From Leptothrix cholodnii SP-6 (GTDB lineage: Bacteria > Pseudomonadota > Gammaproteobacteria > Burkholderiales > Burkholderiaceae_C), in NCBI RefSeq assembly GCF_000019785.1, contig NC_010524.1:3956001-4020000 (forward strand): DNA of 64,000 bases. The letters run 5' to 3'. This document shows, in pieces, positions 1-13,822 of the stretch. Made by a program: the position numbers and the translations under genes. The notes beneath the pieces were generated by a model. It worked only from the letters and a program-made list of their open reading frames with translations, made no database searches and was not told where the DNA came from. How positions within the stretch are numbered: position 1 is the first letter of the stretch; each line of letters starts with the position of its first letter.

Positions 1-239
1 GTCGGATGACCCGCGAACGGCAGTTCGCGTGCCGGCGTGAAGATGCGCACCCGGTAGTCGGCCCGCGGATCCTCGGGTGGCAGCAGGAAGGTGGTTTCGC
101 TCAGGTTGGTCCAGCGCGCGAAGGCCTGCATCGTGGTGTCGTCGAGCCCCCGGGCATCGACGACCACCGCGAGCGGATTGCCGAGCAGGGGCTCGGCGCT
201 GAAGACATCCAGCTGGGCGTAGCGGCGCGATTCGCTCAT
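1..239 (-). CDS. PhzF-family protein, N-terminal part (cut by window edge)
   Basis: The reverse strand from the ATG at 239 reads about 79 residues before leaving the window. It begins MSESRRYAQLDVFSAEPLLG and continues through GNPLAVVVDA, SETTFLLPP, YRVRIFTPARELPFAGHP. The early 'DVF...P..GNP.AVV' stretch, with its conserved Asn-Pro, and the 'RIFTP..ELPFAGHP' stretch are typical of the PhzF/diaminopimelate-epimerase-like fold. Members isomerise or epimerise small metabolites, but the substrate cannot be told from this fragment. The gene lies downstream of the PLP aminotransferase on the same strand, 17 bp away, so the two may be co-transcribed. The C-terminal half is missing only because the window ends. 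Confidence 0.85.
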   Translation of the reverse strand, partial: MSESRRYAQLDVFSAEPLLGNPLAVVVDARGLDDTTMQAFARWTNLSETTFLLPPEDPRADYRVRIFTPARELPFAGHP

Positions 240-256
240 GGCACTCTTTCGTGCAA

Positions 257-1480
257 TCAGGGGGCCGACTGGGCCACGTCGGCCAGCTGCTCGCGCAGCA
301 CCCGGCCCAGCACGGCCACGCCGGTGGCGATGTCGGCCGGACTCAGCGTCACGAACGACAGCCGCAGCGTGCGCGGATCGGCGGCGTGGGCGTAGAAGGC
401 CGACCCCGGCACGTAGGCGATGCCCTCGCGCACGGCCTGCGGCAGCAGCGCCAGCGCGTCGATGCCCTCGGGCAGGCGCAGCCAGAAGAACATGCCGCCC
501 TGCGGCGCCGACCACTGCGTGCCCTCGGGCATGTGCGCCAGCAGGGCAGCCTGCATGGCGTCGCGCTGGGTGCGGTAGAGGGCGCGGATGGTGGGCGTGT
601 GGCGATCGAGGAAACCGTCGCGGATGACCTCGTGGACCAGCCGCTGGTTGAAGCTCGGCGTGTGCAGGTCGGCGGCCTGCTTGGCCTGCAGCAGCTTGGG
701 GCACAGCTCGCGCGGCGCCACCACGTAACCCAGCCGCAGGCCGGGGGCGAGGATCTTCGAGAACGAACCCATGTAGATCACGCCCTCGGGCCAACGCGCG
801 GCCAGCGGCGCGGGTGGCGGCGCTTCGTACCAGAGGTCGCCGTAGGGGTTGTCCTCGAGCAGCGGCAGGCGGGCACGCTGTGCCGCGGCGATCAGCTCGT
901 CCCGGCGCGCCTGCGGAATCAGGCGCCCGGTCGGGTTCTGGAAGTTCGGCAGCACGTAGAAGAACCGGCAGCCCGGCGCCAGCCGCGGCAGCTCGGCGAC
1001 GGCCTGCGGCAGCGGGCCGGACTCGTCGCCCGCGACGTTGACGAACACCGGCTCGAACGGCGCGAACGCCTGCAGCGCGCCGAGGTAGGTGGGCGTCTCC
1101 ACGGCCACCGGCGCGGCCGGATCGACCATCACCTTGGCGACCAGATCGAGGCCCTGCTGCGAGCCGGTGGTGATCAGCACCTGGTCGGCACCGACCTGCA
1201 TGCCCTGCGCGCCCAGGTGCGCCGCAACCCACTCGCGCAGCGGCCCGTAACCCTCGCTGGCGGCGTATTGCAGCGCCTCGCGCGGGCAGTCGCGCAGGAC
1301 CCGATCGCTGGCCTCGCGCATCGCCTCGATCGGAAAGGTGTCGGGCGACGGCAGGCCGCCGGCCATCGACAGGATGCCGGGCTGCTCGGTCACCTTGAGG
1401 ATCTCGCGGATGATGGACGGGTTGAGGCGGGCGCTGCGGCGCGCCTGCTGCCAGAGGGGATTGGATGCGGTCGAGGTCAT
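257..1480 (-). CDS. PLP-dependent aminotransferase (LysN / 2-aminoadipate type)
   Basis: This is a 407-residue fold-type I PLP enzyme of the short form, without the GntR DNA-binding domain found in MocR relatives. Visible landmarks are the N-terminal 'SMAGGLPSPDTFP' near 38-50, 'YAASEGYGPLREW' near 72-84, the cofactor Asp in LLEDNPYGD (Asp210), and the Schiff-base lysine in GSFSKILAPGLRLGY (Lys242). Relatives transfer amino groups among aromatic, branched-chain or 2-aminoadipate substrates, and the exact substrate is not readable from sequence. It is followed closely by the PhzF-like gene and preceded by two amino-acid-exporter-like genes on the same strand, so amino acid turnover is a fair but unproven theme. 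Confidence 0.9.
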   Translation of the reverse strand: MTSTASNPLWQQARRSARLNPSIIREILKVTEQPGILSMAGGLPSPDTFPIEAMREASDRVLRDCPREALQYAASEGYGPLREWVAAHLGAQGMQVGADQVLITTGSQQGLDLVAKVMVDPAAPVAVETPTYLGALQAFAPFEPVFVNVAGDESGPLPQAVAELPRLAPGCRFFYVLPNFQNPTGRLIPQARRDELIAAAQRARLPLLEDNPYGDLWYEAPPPAPLAARWPEGVIYMGSFSKILAPGLRLGYVVAPRELCPKLLQAKQAADLHTPSFNQRLVHEVIRDGFLDRHTPTIRALYRTQRDAMQAALLAHMPEGTQWSAPQGGMFFWLRLPEGIDALALLPQAVREGIAYVPGSAFYAHAADPRTLRLSFVTLSPADIATGVAVLGRVLREQLADVAQSAP

Positions 1481-1543
1481 GGCTTCAGACAGATGAAACG
1501 CGCGGTGTGGGGACAGGAATCAGGCCGACGATAAACCCTGCGC

Positions 1544-2473
1544 TCAGGCCTGCTGCACCGGCATGCGCTTGCCCAGCAGCACGGTGGCCAGCACGGCCAG
1601 CGCAAACACGACGGTGGCGGGTTCGAGCGGCTCGCCCAGGATCGGCACCGCCATCAGCAGCGCCAGGAAAGGCTGCACCAGCTGCACCTGGCTGACGCGC
1701 ACCGTGCCGCCGATCACCAGCGCGCGGTACCAGGCGAAGAAACCCAGCCACATCGAGAAGACCGTGACGTAGCCGAGCGCCGCCCAGGCGGTCGGCAAGG
1801 CCGGTTGCTGCGGCCAGCTCCAGACGGTCAGCGGCAGGGTCGACGGCAGGCTGCCGACCAGCACCCAGCTGATGACGTGTTCGGCCGGCCGCCGCACCGA
1901 CAGCTGCGCGCCAGCCACGTAGCCGGCCGACGCGCTCAGCACCGCCAGCAGCAGCCAGAGGTCGGCCAGCACCGGCGCGCCACCGCCCTGCCAGACCGCG
2001 AAGCCGATCACCAGCGCGCAGCCCAGCCCGGCACACGCCCAGAACGCCGGCGATGGCCGCTGGCGCAGGTGCCAGGCCGCAAACAGCGCCGTGCTCAGCG
2101 GCAGCACGCCGGTGACGACGGCCGCGTGCATCGCCGGCACCTCGCGCAAGGCCAGGCCGACGAACAGCGGAAAGCCGATCACGGTGCCGGCGGCGCAGAC
2201 GGCATAACGGCGGAATTCATCGCGATCGGGCCGCGCCGCACGGCTCAGGCGCAGATAGGCCAGGCTCAGCAGCCCGGCCCCGCAGGCGCGCGCGGCGGTC
2301 ACGAACAGCGGCGACAGCTGCGGCGCGTCGAGCGGGCCGACCGCCAGCCGGGTCATCGGGAAGGTCATCGCGAAGATCACCACGCCGAGCAGGCCGAGCC
2401 ACAGGCCCAGGCTTTCGCGCCGGCGGCGCGCGGCGGGCGTCTCGAAGGCGGCGGCGCTCGCGTTCGGCATCAC
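1544..2473 (-). CDS. EamA/DMT-superfamily membrane transporter
   Basis: This 309-residue protein is very hydrophobic, with about ten predicted membrane segments arranged as two EamA repeats. The first starts near residue 24 (LWLGLLGVVIFAMTFPMTRL) and the second near residue 165. DMT-family proteins of this size usually export amino acids or other metabolites across the inner membrane, and no substrate-specific motif is recognisable. The start MMPNAS lies 7 bp after the stop of the LysE-like gene, so the two exporters are probably one transcription unit leading into the aminotransferase gene. Two adjacent Met codons (2473 and 2470) make the start uncertain by one residue. Confidence 0.88.
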   Translation of the reverse strand: MMPNASAAAFETPAARRRRESLGLWLGLLGVVIFAMTFPMTRLAVGPLDAPQLSPLFVTAARACGAGLLSLAYLRLSRAARPDRDEFRRYAVCAAGTVIGFPLFVGLALREVPAMHAAVVTGVLPLSTALFAAWHLRQRPSPAFWACAGLGCALVIGFAVWQGGGAPVLADLWLLLAVLSASAGYVAGAQLSVRRPAEHVISWVLVGSLPSTLPLTVWSWPQQPALPTAWAALGYVTVFSMWLGFFAWYRALVIGGTVRVSQVQLVQPFLALLMAVPILGEPLEPATVVFALAVLATVLLGKRMPVQQA

Positions 2474-2480
2474 CGGGCCC

Positions 2481-3077
2481 TCAGGTCCGCGCCATCCACA
2501 CCGCGGTGGCCAGCAGCACCAGCGCCATGCCGCGGTTGAACCAGGCCAGCCGCCGCCCCACCGTCAGCCAGCGGCGCAGCAGCGAGCCGATCAGCGCATA
2601 GCTGAAATTGCTGGCGAAGGCATAGAACACCATGGTCGGTGCGACCACCAGCAGGCGCTCGCCCAGCGGCCCGGGCAGCACCCAGCCGGCGGTGACGGTG
2701 AGCGCGGCCATCCAGGCCTTGATGTTGACGAACTGCAGCGCCACACCTTGCCGGAAACCGACCCGCAGGCCGGCGCCATCGGCCTCGCCCAGCCGATCGG
2801 CGCCCCACAGCCGCCAGGCCAGCCAGCACAGATACGTCAGCCCGACCGCCTTGATGGCCCAGCCCAGCGCCGGCCAGGCCTGGATCGCGCCGGCGAGACC
2901 CAGGCTGGCGCACAGCAGCAGGAGCGTCCAGCCGACCGGCACCGAGACCACGAAACGCAGCGCGCCGCGCAGGCCGAAGTTGGCCGCCAGCGCGGTCGAC
3001 AGCGTGGTGTTGGGCCCGGGCGTGAACGCCATCGCGGTGATGAGCGCCAGCAGCGCGAGGTAGTCGGCGAGGGGCAT
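2481..3077 (-). CDS. LysE/RhtB-family amino acid exporter
   Basis: The product is a 198-residue membrane protein with about six helices. The N-terminal MPLADYLALLALITAMAFTP and the following GPNTTLSTALAANFGLRGA match the family signature, in which a Gly-Pro-x-x-x-Thr/Leu segment follows the first helix. LysE/RhtB proteins export amino acids or their analogues through the inner membrane. The length (about 200 residues) is normal for the family. It sits directly upstream of the EamA gene with a 7 bp gap, and about 150 bp downstream of the rpoH terminator, so it likely has its own promoter in 3078-3180, though I see no convincing -35/-10 pair. Confidence 0.88.
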   Translation of the reverse strand: MPLADYLALLALITAMAFTPGPNTTLSTALAANFGLRGALRFVVSVPVGWTLLLLCASLGLAGAIQAWPALGWAIKAVGLTYLCWLAWRLWGADRLGEADGAGLRVGFRQGVALQFVNIKAWMAALTVTAGWVLPGPLGERLLVVAPTMVFYAFASNFSYALIGSLLRRWLTVGRRLAWFNRGMALVLLATAVWMART

Positions 3078-3176
3078 CGGGGTCGAGGTGAGCAGCCGGC
3101 CAGTCTAGAGGCTCGGCGCGGTGCGCGGCCAGTACAGTTTGGCGCCGATGCGCGCGCGATCTGTAGCGACCGGCGC

Positions 3177-3204
3177 AATGAAAACGCCGGCACGAGGCCG
3201 GCGT
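3177..3204 (-). terminator. Rho-independent terminator of rpoH
   Basis: On the minus strand, ACGCCGGC pairs with GCCGGCGT across a five-base loop (3184-3204) and is followed by TTTTCATT. It lies 22 bp beyond the rpoH stop codon. The 8 bp GC-rich stem plus U tract is a standard intrinsic terminator. Confidence 0.8.
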
Positions 3205-3225
3205 GTTGACGGAGGATGCGAACGC

Positions 3226-4167
<942 letters not shown>

Positions 4168-4196
4168 AGACGGGTCTGTCCTCCTTAAGTTCAAGA

Positions 4197-4205
4197 ATTT
4201 TAGCA
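4197..4205 (-). promoter_or_regulatory. Extended -10 promoter for rpoH overlapping CIRCE
   Basis: On the minus strand the right part of CIRCE runs into TGCTAAAAT, an extended -10 (TGn-TAAAAT), placing the start of transcription near 4190. The hexamer 17 bp upstream (TAGCAC) is a poor -35, which fits an extended -10 promoter. HrcA bound to CIRCE would cover this promoter. The leader would be only about 23 nt. Confidence 0.55.
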
Positions 4206-4226
4206 CTCGACCCTCGAGAGTGCTAA
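4200..4226. promoter_or_regulatory. CIRCE element (HrcA operator) upstream of rpoH
   Basis: TTAGCACTC, nine bases, then GAGTGCTAA: an exact match to the CIRCE consensus TTAGCACTC-N9-GAGTGCTAA, the operator of the HrcA repressor. It is centred 46 bp upstream of the rpoH ATG. HrcA loses activity on heat shock, so this predicts derepression of rpoH at high temperature. I recall CIRCE sites upstream of rpoH being described in beta-proteobacteria. Confidence 0.95.
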
Positions 4227-4404
4227 GCCGCCAGTCCGTCAAACCGGAGCCCGCCGCCAGGAGGGCACCGAATCCGAGGCCTATGCCACAGACCGGGCAC
4301 GAAGGCACCGCGATAATTTCGCGCCCCGGCATCCGGCCGGCTCGGCCCCCGGGAGCCGACACGGGCCATCACCGAAAACAGACTTCTGAAAGGCGCCGTC
4401 GTCG

Positions 4405-9251
<4,847 letters not shown>

Positions 9252-9255
<4 letters not shown>

Positions 9256-10220
9256 ACGCCTCAGAACCCGAAGTCGCACCGATCCCGCGCCTGCCGTCCG
9301 ACGAACCGAACCGGCGCCGCCGCCTGCTGATCGTCGACGACCAGCCGATCAACATCCAGGCGCTGTACCAGGTCTTTGCGGCCGACCACCAGGTCTTCAT
9401 GGCCACCAGCGGCCCGCAGGCACTGGCGCTGTGCCTGAGCAAGCAGCCCGACCTGGTGCTGCTCGACGTGATGATGCCGGGCATGGACGGCTTCGAGGTC
9501 TGCCGCCGGCTGAAGGCCGATCCGGCCACCGCCGACATCCCGGTGATCTTCGTCACCGCCCACAGCGACGAGGCGGCCGAGACGCTCGGGCTCGATGTCG
9601 GCGCGGTCGATTTCATCTCCAAGCCGATCAACCCGAACATCGTGCGCGCCCGGGTCCGCACCCATGTCACGCTGAAGGCGCAGAGCGACCTGCTGCGCCA
9701 CTGGGTCTACATCGACGGCCTGACCGGCGTGCACAACCGGCGCTACTTCGACGAGCGCCTGGCCACCGAATGGGGCCGCGCGGTGCGCTGCGGCACCGCG
9801 CTCAGCGTGATCCTGATCGACGTCGACTTCTTCAAGCCCTACAACGACCACTACGGCCACCAGACCGGCGACGACTGCCTGCGCCGCGTCGCCAGCACGC
9901 TCAAGGCCGGCCTCAAGCGCCCGGGCGACCTGATGGCGCGCTACGGCGGCGAGGAGTTCGCCTGCCTGCTGCCCGAGACGCCGCTGTCGGGCGCGCTCGA
10001 ACTCGCGCATCAGCTCGGCCAGCACGTGTTCGACCAGCAGATCGCCCACGACGCCTCGCTGGTCGCGCCGGTGGTCACGGTCAGCCTGGGGGTGTGCAGC
10101 AAGCGCGAGGACACCGTGGCCACCGTCGCCGCACTGGTGCGCGAGGCCGACGCCCAGCTCTACATCGCCAAGTCGCGCGGGCGCCACCAGGCCTGCGGCG
10201 CCGAGCTCGACCAGCCTTGA
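9252..10220 (+). CDS. REC-GGDEF response regulator (diguanylate cyclase)
   Basis: The 322-residue product has a receiver domain (about 24-140; acidic pair in LLIVDDQ, acceptor Asp72 in LLDVMMPGMDG, Lys in ISKPINP) joined to a GGDEF domain (about 150-315). The active loop is GGEEF at 232-236 and the metal-site DVDFFK is intact. An RPGD inhibitory c-di-GMP site sits five residues before GGEEF. It should make c-di-GMP when phosphorylated, in the WspR/PleD manner. Its ATG overlaps the stop of the giant hybrid kinase, so translation is coupled and the kinase's Hpt domain is the probable phosphodonor. It converges on the EAL-protein gene, which ends 24 bp away on the other strand. Confidence 0.95.
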
Positions 10221-10244
10221 GGGCCGTGCGCAGTCCGGGCTTGC

Positions 10245-12056
10245 TCAGGCCTGCTTGTCCGCCAGGGCCGTCAGCTGCTCGTGGCCCTGCCGCGCCAGCC
10301 AGCCCACCACGTCGGCCGCAGCCAGCGGTTTGCTGAAAAAGTAGCCCTGGCCTTTTTCACAACCGAGCTGGCGCACCAGGTCGGCCTGGGCCCGGGTCTC
10401 GATGCCCTCGGCCACGGTGTTCATGCCCAGGCTGTTGGCCACCCGCACGGTGGCCTCGATCAGCACGCGGTGGTGGTGGCTGGTGTCGACCTGGCTGACA
10501 AAGGACCGGTCGATCTTGACCGTGTCCACCGGCAGCAGGTGCAGGCTGGCCAGCGATGAATAGCCGGTGCCGAAGTCGTCGAGCGCCAGCGTCAGCCCGA
10601 GCGCCTTGAGCTCGTGCAGGCGCGAACGCACGCCATCGTCCTGCGCGGCCAGGCTTTCGGTCACTTCGAGCTGGAGCTGGCCGGGCGCCATGCCGCTGGT
10701 CTGCAGGATCTGCCGCACCGCGTCCACCCAACCGGGCTGGCCGAGCTGGGCGCGCGACAGGTTGACGGCCAGCTTGCGCGGCGCGCGTTCACCCTGCACC
10801 TGCTGCCACTGCACGAACTGATGGCAGGCGGTGGCGAGCACGAAGTCGCCCAGCGCGCCGATCAGCCCGCAGTCTTCGGCCACGCCGATGAATTCGAGCG
10901 GCGGCACCAGGCCGCGCCGGGGATGGCGCCAGCGCACCAGCGCCTCGACCCCCGCCGACGCGTCGATGCGGCCGTCCACCAGGTCCGCGCCCTGCAAGCC
11001 GACGACGGGCTGATAGACGACGAAGAGTTCGCCTTCGGCCAGCGCCCGGCGCAGCTCGGATTCGATGTCGCCGCGCTGCGCCGCGCGCTCGCGCATGGCC
11101 GGCTCGAACACCACGTAACGTGCGGCACCGGCGCGCTTGGCCTCGACCATCGCGATGCTGGCGTCCTGCAGCACGGCGTCGGCATCGCCGCGGGCCTGGG
11201 CCCCCAGCACGATGCCCATGCTGACGCTGCAGTGCAGCTGATGGCGGCCGATGCCATAGGGTTTGGACAGCACGTCGAGCAACCGCCGCGCCACCGCATG
11301 CACATCGTCGGGGCGGCGCAGATCGTCGAGCATCACGACGAACTCGTCGCCGCCGATGCGTGCGGCCATCGGCTGGTCCGGGTCGATCTGGCCGACACGA
11401 TCGTGGCGGCGCAGCGTGCCGCGCAACCGGTCGGCCATCAGGCCCAGCACCTCGTCGCCGACGGCGTGGCCGAGGGTGTCGTTGATCTGCTTGAAGCGGT
11501 CGCAGTTCATGAACAGCACCGCAAAGCCCGGTTCATCGTCTGTCGCCGCGAGCAGCAGAGCGCGCTGGATCTGATCGCACACCGCGGCGCGGTTGGGCAT
11601 CTGCGTCAGGCTGTCGATGCGCGCCGCATCGCTGAGCCGGCGCGCCAGGTGCTGCTGTTCGCGCTGCACTTCGTGGGTGACATCGCTGAGCACGGCCATC
11701 AGTCGCGCCGAATCGAGCTTCATCAGGCTCACCGACAGCACCTGGGCCTCGGCCAGGCCACCGGTGCCGGCCTCGATGGCCATGCGCACCGACTCGCACA
11801 CCACCCCGCTGGACGGCTCGAACGCCGCCACCAGACCACGCAGCTGGGGCGCAAACCCGTCGAGCACCTCGAACAGGTTGTCGAGACCGCCGTCACGCGA
11901 CAGCGGCATCAGCAACCGGGCCGACATCGGATTGATCATCTCGATCTCCCCGGCCAGCGTGGTCTGCGCCAGACCGATCGGGGCCCGGTACAGGAACTGC
12001 ATCAGCGCTTCATGGGCATCATGGGCTTGGGCGGTGTCATCACTGTCGATGTGCAT
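10245..12056 (-). CDS. PAS-GGDEF-EAL protein (c-di-GMP phosphodiesterase, degenerate cyclase domain)
   Basis: The 603-residue product is soluble. Residues 15-128 form a PAS-like N-terminal domain closely similar to that of the upstream GGDEF protein. The GGDEF domain has GGDEF at 235-239, but the metal-binding Asp of the 'DxDxFK' motif is Asn184 (NCDRFKQIND) and there is no RxxD site, so cyclase activity is doubtful. The EAL domain looks intact: EALVRWRHP (371-379), VNLSRAQL, EVTESL, DDFGTGYSS, VKIDRSF, AEGIET and GQGYFFSKP. A c-di-GMP-hydrolysing role is therefore inferred. It is the third gene of the pyp operon, 27 bp after the PAS-PAS-GGDEF gene. Confidence 0.93.
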   Translation of the reverse strand: MHIDSDDTAQAHDAHEALMQFLYRAPIGLAQTTLAGEIEMINPMSARLLMPLSRDGGLDNLFEVLDGFAPQLRGLVAAFEPSSGVVCESVRMAIEAGTGGLAEAQVLSVSLMKLDSARLMAVLSDVTHEVQREQQHLARRLSDAARIDSLTQMPNRAAVCDQIQRALLLAATDDEPGFAVLFMNCDRFKQINDTLGHAVGDEVLGLMADRLRGTLRRHDRVGQIDPDQPMAARIGGDEFVVMLDDLRRPDDVHAVARRLLDVLSKPYGIGRHQLHCSVSMGIVLGAQARGDADAVLQDASIAMVEAKRAGAARYVVFEPAMRERAAQRGDIESELRRALAEGELFVVYQPVVGLQGADLVDGRIDASAGVEALVRWRHPRRGLVPPLEFIGVAEDCGLIGALGDFVLATACHQFVQWQQVQGERAPRKLAVNLSRAQLGQPGWVDAVRQILQTSGMAPGQLQLEVTESLAAQDDGVRSRLHELKALGLTLALDDFGTGYSSLASLHLLPVDTVKIDRSFVSQVDTSHHHRVLIEATVRVANSLGMNTVAEGIETRAQADLVRQLGCEKGQGYFFSKPLAAADVVGWLARQGHEQLTALADKQA

Positions 12057-12083
12057 CGTGGACCCTCTCCGGTTCAGTCGCGC

Positions 12084-13400
12084 TCAGGCAGGGGCGGCCG
12101 ATTCGATGCGATTGCGCCCCGCCGCCTTGGCCGCGTACAAGGCCTGGTCGGCGCATTTCATCAAGGCATCCAGTCCGCTCAGGCCGGCCGCCATTGTGGC
12201 CACACCGCCGCTGACGGTGCAATGGATCTCGACGCCATCGACCTCCACCGTCTGCGCCTCGACGGCCTGCCTCAGCCGGTTGGCCACCCGCACGGCGCCG
12301 TGCAGTCCGGTGGAAGGCAACAGCACCGCGAACTCCTCGCCACCCACCCGCGCCACCACGTCCACCTGCCGGAAGTTGGCCGTGAGCAGGGCGGCCAGGT
12401 GACGCAGCACCGCATCCCCCGCGTGATGGCCATGGCGGTCGTTGATGAGCTTGAAATGATCGGCATCGAACAGGATCATCGACAGCGGCCGGGGCGACTG
12501 TCTCGCGCGCATCAGTTCGAGTTCTGCGGCCTCGAAAAACGACCGCCGGTTGGCGATGCCCGTCAGGTGGTCGCAGTCGTTGGCCTGGCGCTGCTGCTCG
12601 CAGGCCTCGCGTTTGTCGGAGATGTCGCGCAAGACCAGGCAATAGGCCGGCTCGTCGGTGTCGCCGGGCCGGCCTGCAGAGGCTGGCACATGGGGCTCTT
12701 CGCGCTCGCGCAGCGGTGCGATCAGGGCGCTGCCCCAGAAGCGCGAACCGTCGGCCCGCAGGCGCCAGCCGTCGTCGAGGCTCCAGCCGTTGGCATCGGC
12801 CTCGCGCAGGCGGTCGAGCAGGCGCTCGGGCGTGGTGGCGTCTTCGGGGTAGAAGATCGAATAGGGTCGGCCGAGCACGGCCTCGCGGGCAAAGCCGGTG
12901 ACCCGGCCGATGCTCGGATTCCAGTCGTCGATGCAGCCGCGGGCGTCGAGGCTGACGAGTGCGTAGTCGGTCACGCCGGTGAAGATGGCGTTCAGCCAGG
13001 CCTCGTTCTGACGCAGCAGCCGCTCGCGCCGGACCTGTTGCGTGATGTCGCCGAGCACCGCCATCAGGCGCGTCTCGTCGAGCTTGAGCAGGCTGATCGA
13101 CAGCATCTGCGCGTCGGACAGGCCTCGCGCGCCGGCCGTGATCGGGATGCGCAGACCGTCGCACACCATGCCGTGCGAGGCGGCAAAGCTGGCCGTCAGG
13201 GCGCGCAACTGCGGCGCCACGCCTTCGAGCGCGGCAAACAGGTTGCTCAGGTCGCCACCGCGCGACAGCGGCATCAGCAACTGGGCCGAGATCGGATTGA
13301 TCATCACGATCTCGCCATCCATCGAGGCCTGCACCAGCCCGACCGGGGCCATGTACATGAACTGGATCAGCGCCTCGTATTCATCGGCAAGATCAGGCAT
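12084..13400 (-). CDS. PAS-PAS-GGDEF diguanylate cyclase
   Basis: This 438-residue soluble protein has an N-terminal PAS-like domain (about 8-122) shared with the downstream EAL protein, then a second typical PAS/PAC (about 132-268, WNPSIGRVTGF and VLRDISDKRE), then GGDEF (about 275-435). GGEEF is at 353-357, the metal-site FDADHFK (Asp312) is intact, and an inhibitory RQVD site (344-347) sits five residues before GGEEF, so active and product-regulated c-di-GMP synthesis is expected. It begins 9 bp after the stop of the PYP homologue, strongly suggesting co-translation and a functional link to that photoreceptor. There are no membrane segments. Confidence 0.94.
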   Translation of the reverse strand: MPDLADEYEALIQFMYMAPVGLVQASMDGEIVMINPISAQLLMPLSRGGDLSNLFAALEGVAPQLRALTASFAASHGMVCDGLRIPITAGARGLSDAQMLSISLLKLDETRLMAVLGDITQQVRRERLLRQNEAWLNAIFTGVTDYALVSLDARGCIDDWNPSIGRVTGFAREAVLGRPYSIFYPEDATTPERLLDRLREADANGWSLDDGWRLRADGSRFWGSALIAPLREREEPHVPASAGRPGDTDEPAYCLVLRDISDKREACEQQRQANDCDHLTGIANRRSFFEAAELELMRARQSPRPLSMILFDADHFKLINDRHGHHAGDAVLRHLAALLTANFRQVDVVARVGGEEFAVLLPSTGLHGAVRVANRLRQAVEAQTVEVDGVEIHCTVSGGVATMAAGLSGLDALMKCADQALYAAKAAGRNRIESAAPA

Positions 13401-13409
13401 GGCGTGCCC

Positions 13410-13802
13410 TCAGGCCGGGCGTTGCACGAGCACGTAGCGCAAGGCCGTGGCAGGCGCGGCCAGCAATCGGAGCTTGACCTTGACCGGGCGCATGCGCAGC
13501 GTCAGCACGTAGTCGATGGTGGCGTCGAGGCTGGCGGCGCTGGCGGCGGCGTCTTCGAAGCGCTGGGCGACCATGAAGTTGTTCATGCACGGTGCCACCA
13601 CGGTGAACAGCGGATGGCCCAACACCCGCTGCGGCGACAGCCCGGCATATTTCGACTCGAAGGCGTTGTAGACACGCACCACACCCTGCGCATCGAAGCC
13701 GATCACACCGAAGCCGAGGCCATCGAGCTGCGCCTCGCTCAGCGTGCCGATGCAGGCAGCCAGATCAGGCTGGTCGAACACCAGCGGCAGCGCTTCATTC
13801 AT
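13410..13802 (-). CDS. pyp: Photoactive yellow protein (PYP) homologue, blue-light PAS photoreceptor
   Basis: The 130-residue single PAS domain aligns along its length with the 125-residue Halorhodospira PYP as I remember it. QLDGLGFGVIGFD matches QLDGLAFGAIQLD, VYNAFES matches QYNAAEG, VVAPCMN matches DVAPCTD, and LRMRPVKVKL matches YQMTPTKVKV. Tyr45 (Tyr42 of PYP), Glu49 (Glu46), Cys72 (Cys69, p-coumarate thioester), Tyr98 (Tyr94) and Met104 (Met100) are kept. PYP Thr50 and Arg52 are Ala53 and Leu55 here, which could shift absorption or photocycle speed. The ATG at 13802 is preferred over 13835 because AAAGGAG lies 8 bp upstream. It is first in an operon with two c-di-GMP enzymes. No tyrosine ammonia lyase or coumarate ligase for the chromophore is in this window. 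Confidence 0.93.
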   Translation of the reverse strand: MNEALPLVFDQPDLAACIGTLSEAQLDGLGFGVIGFDAQGVVRVYNAFESKYAGLSPQRVLGHPLFTVVAPCMNNFMVAQRFEDAAASAASLDATIDYVLTLRMRPVKVKLRLLAAPATALRYVLVQRPA

Positions 13803-13822
13803 CTCGGGAACTCCTTTGAACT

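Noticed and set aside
4168..4362. Extended N-terminus for RpoH
   Set aside because: It would cross the CIRCE element and promoter, is not RpoH-like, and the ATG at 4167 has a strong ribosome site.
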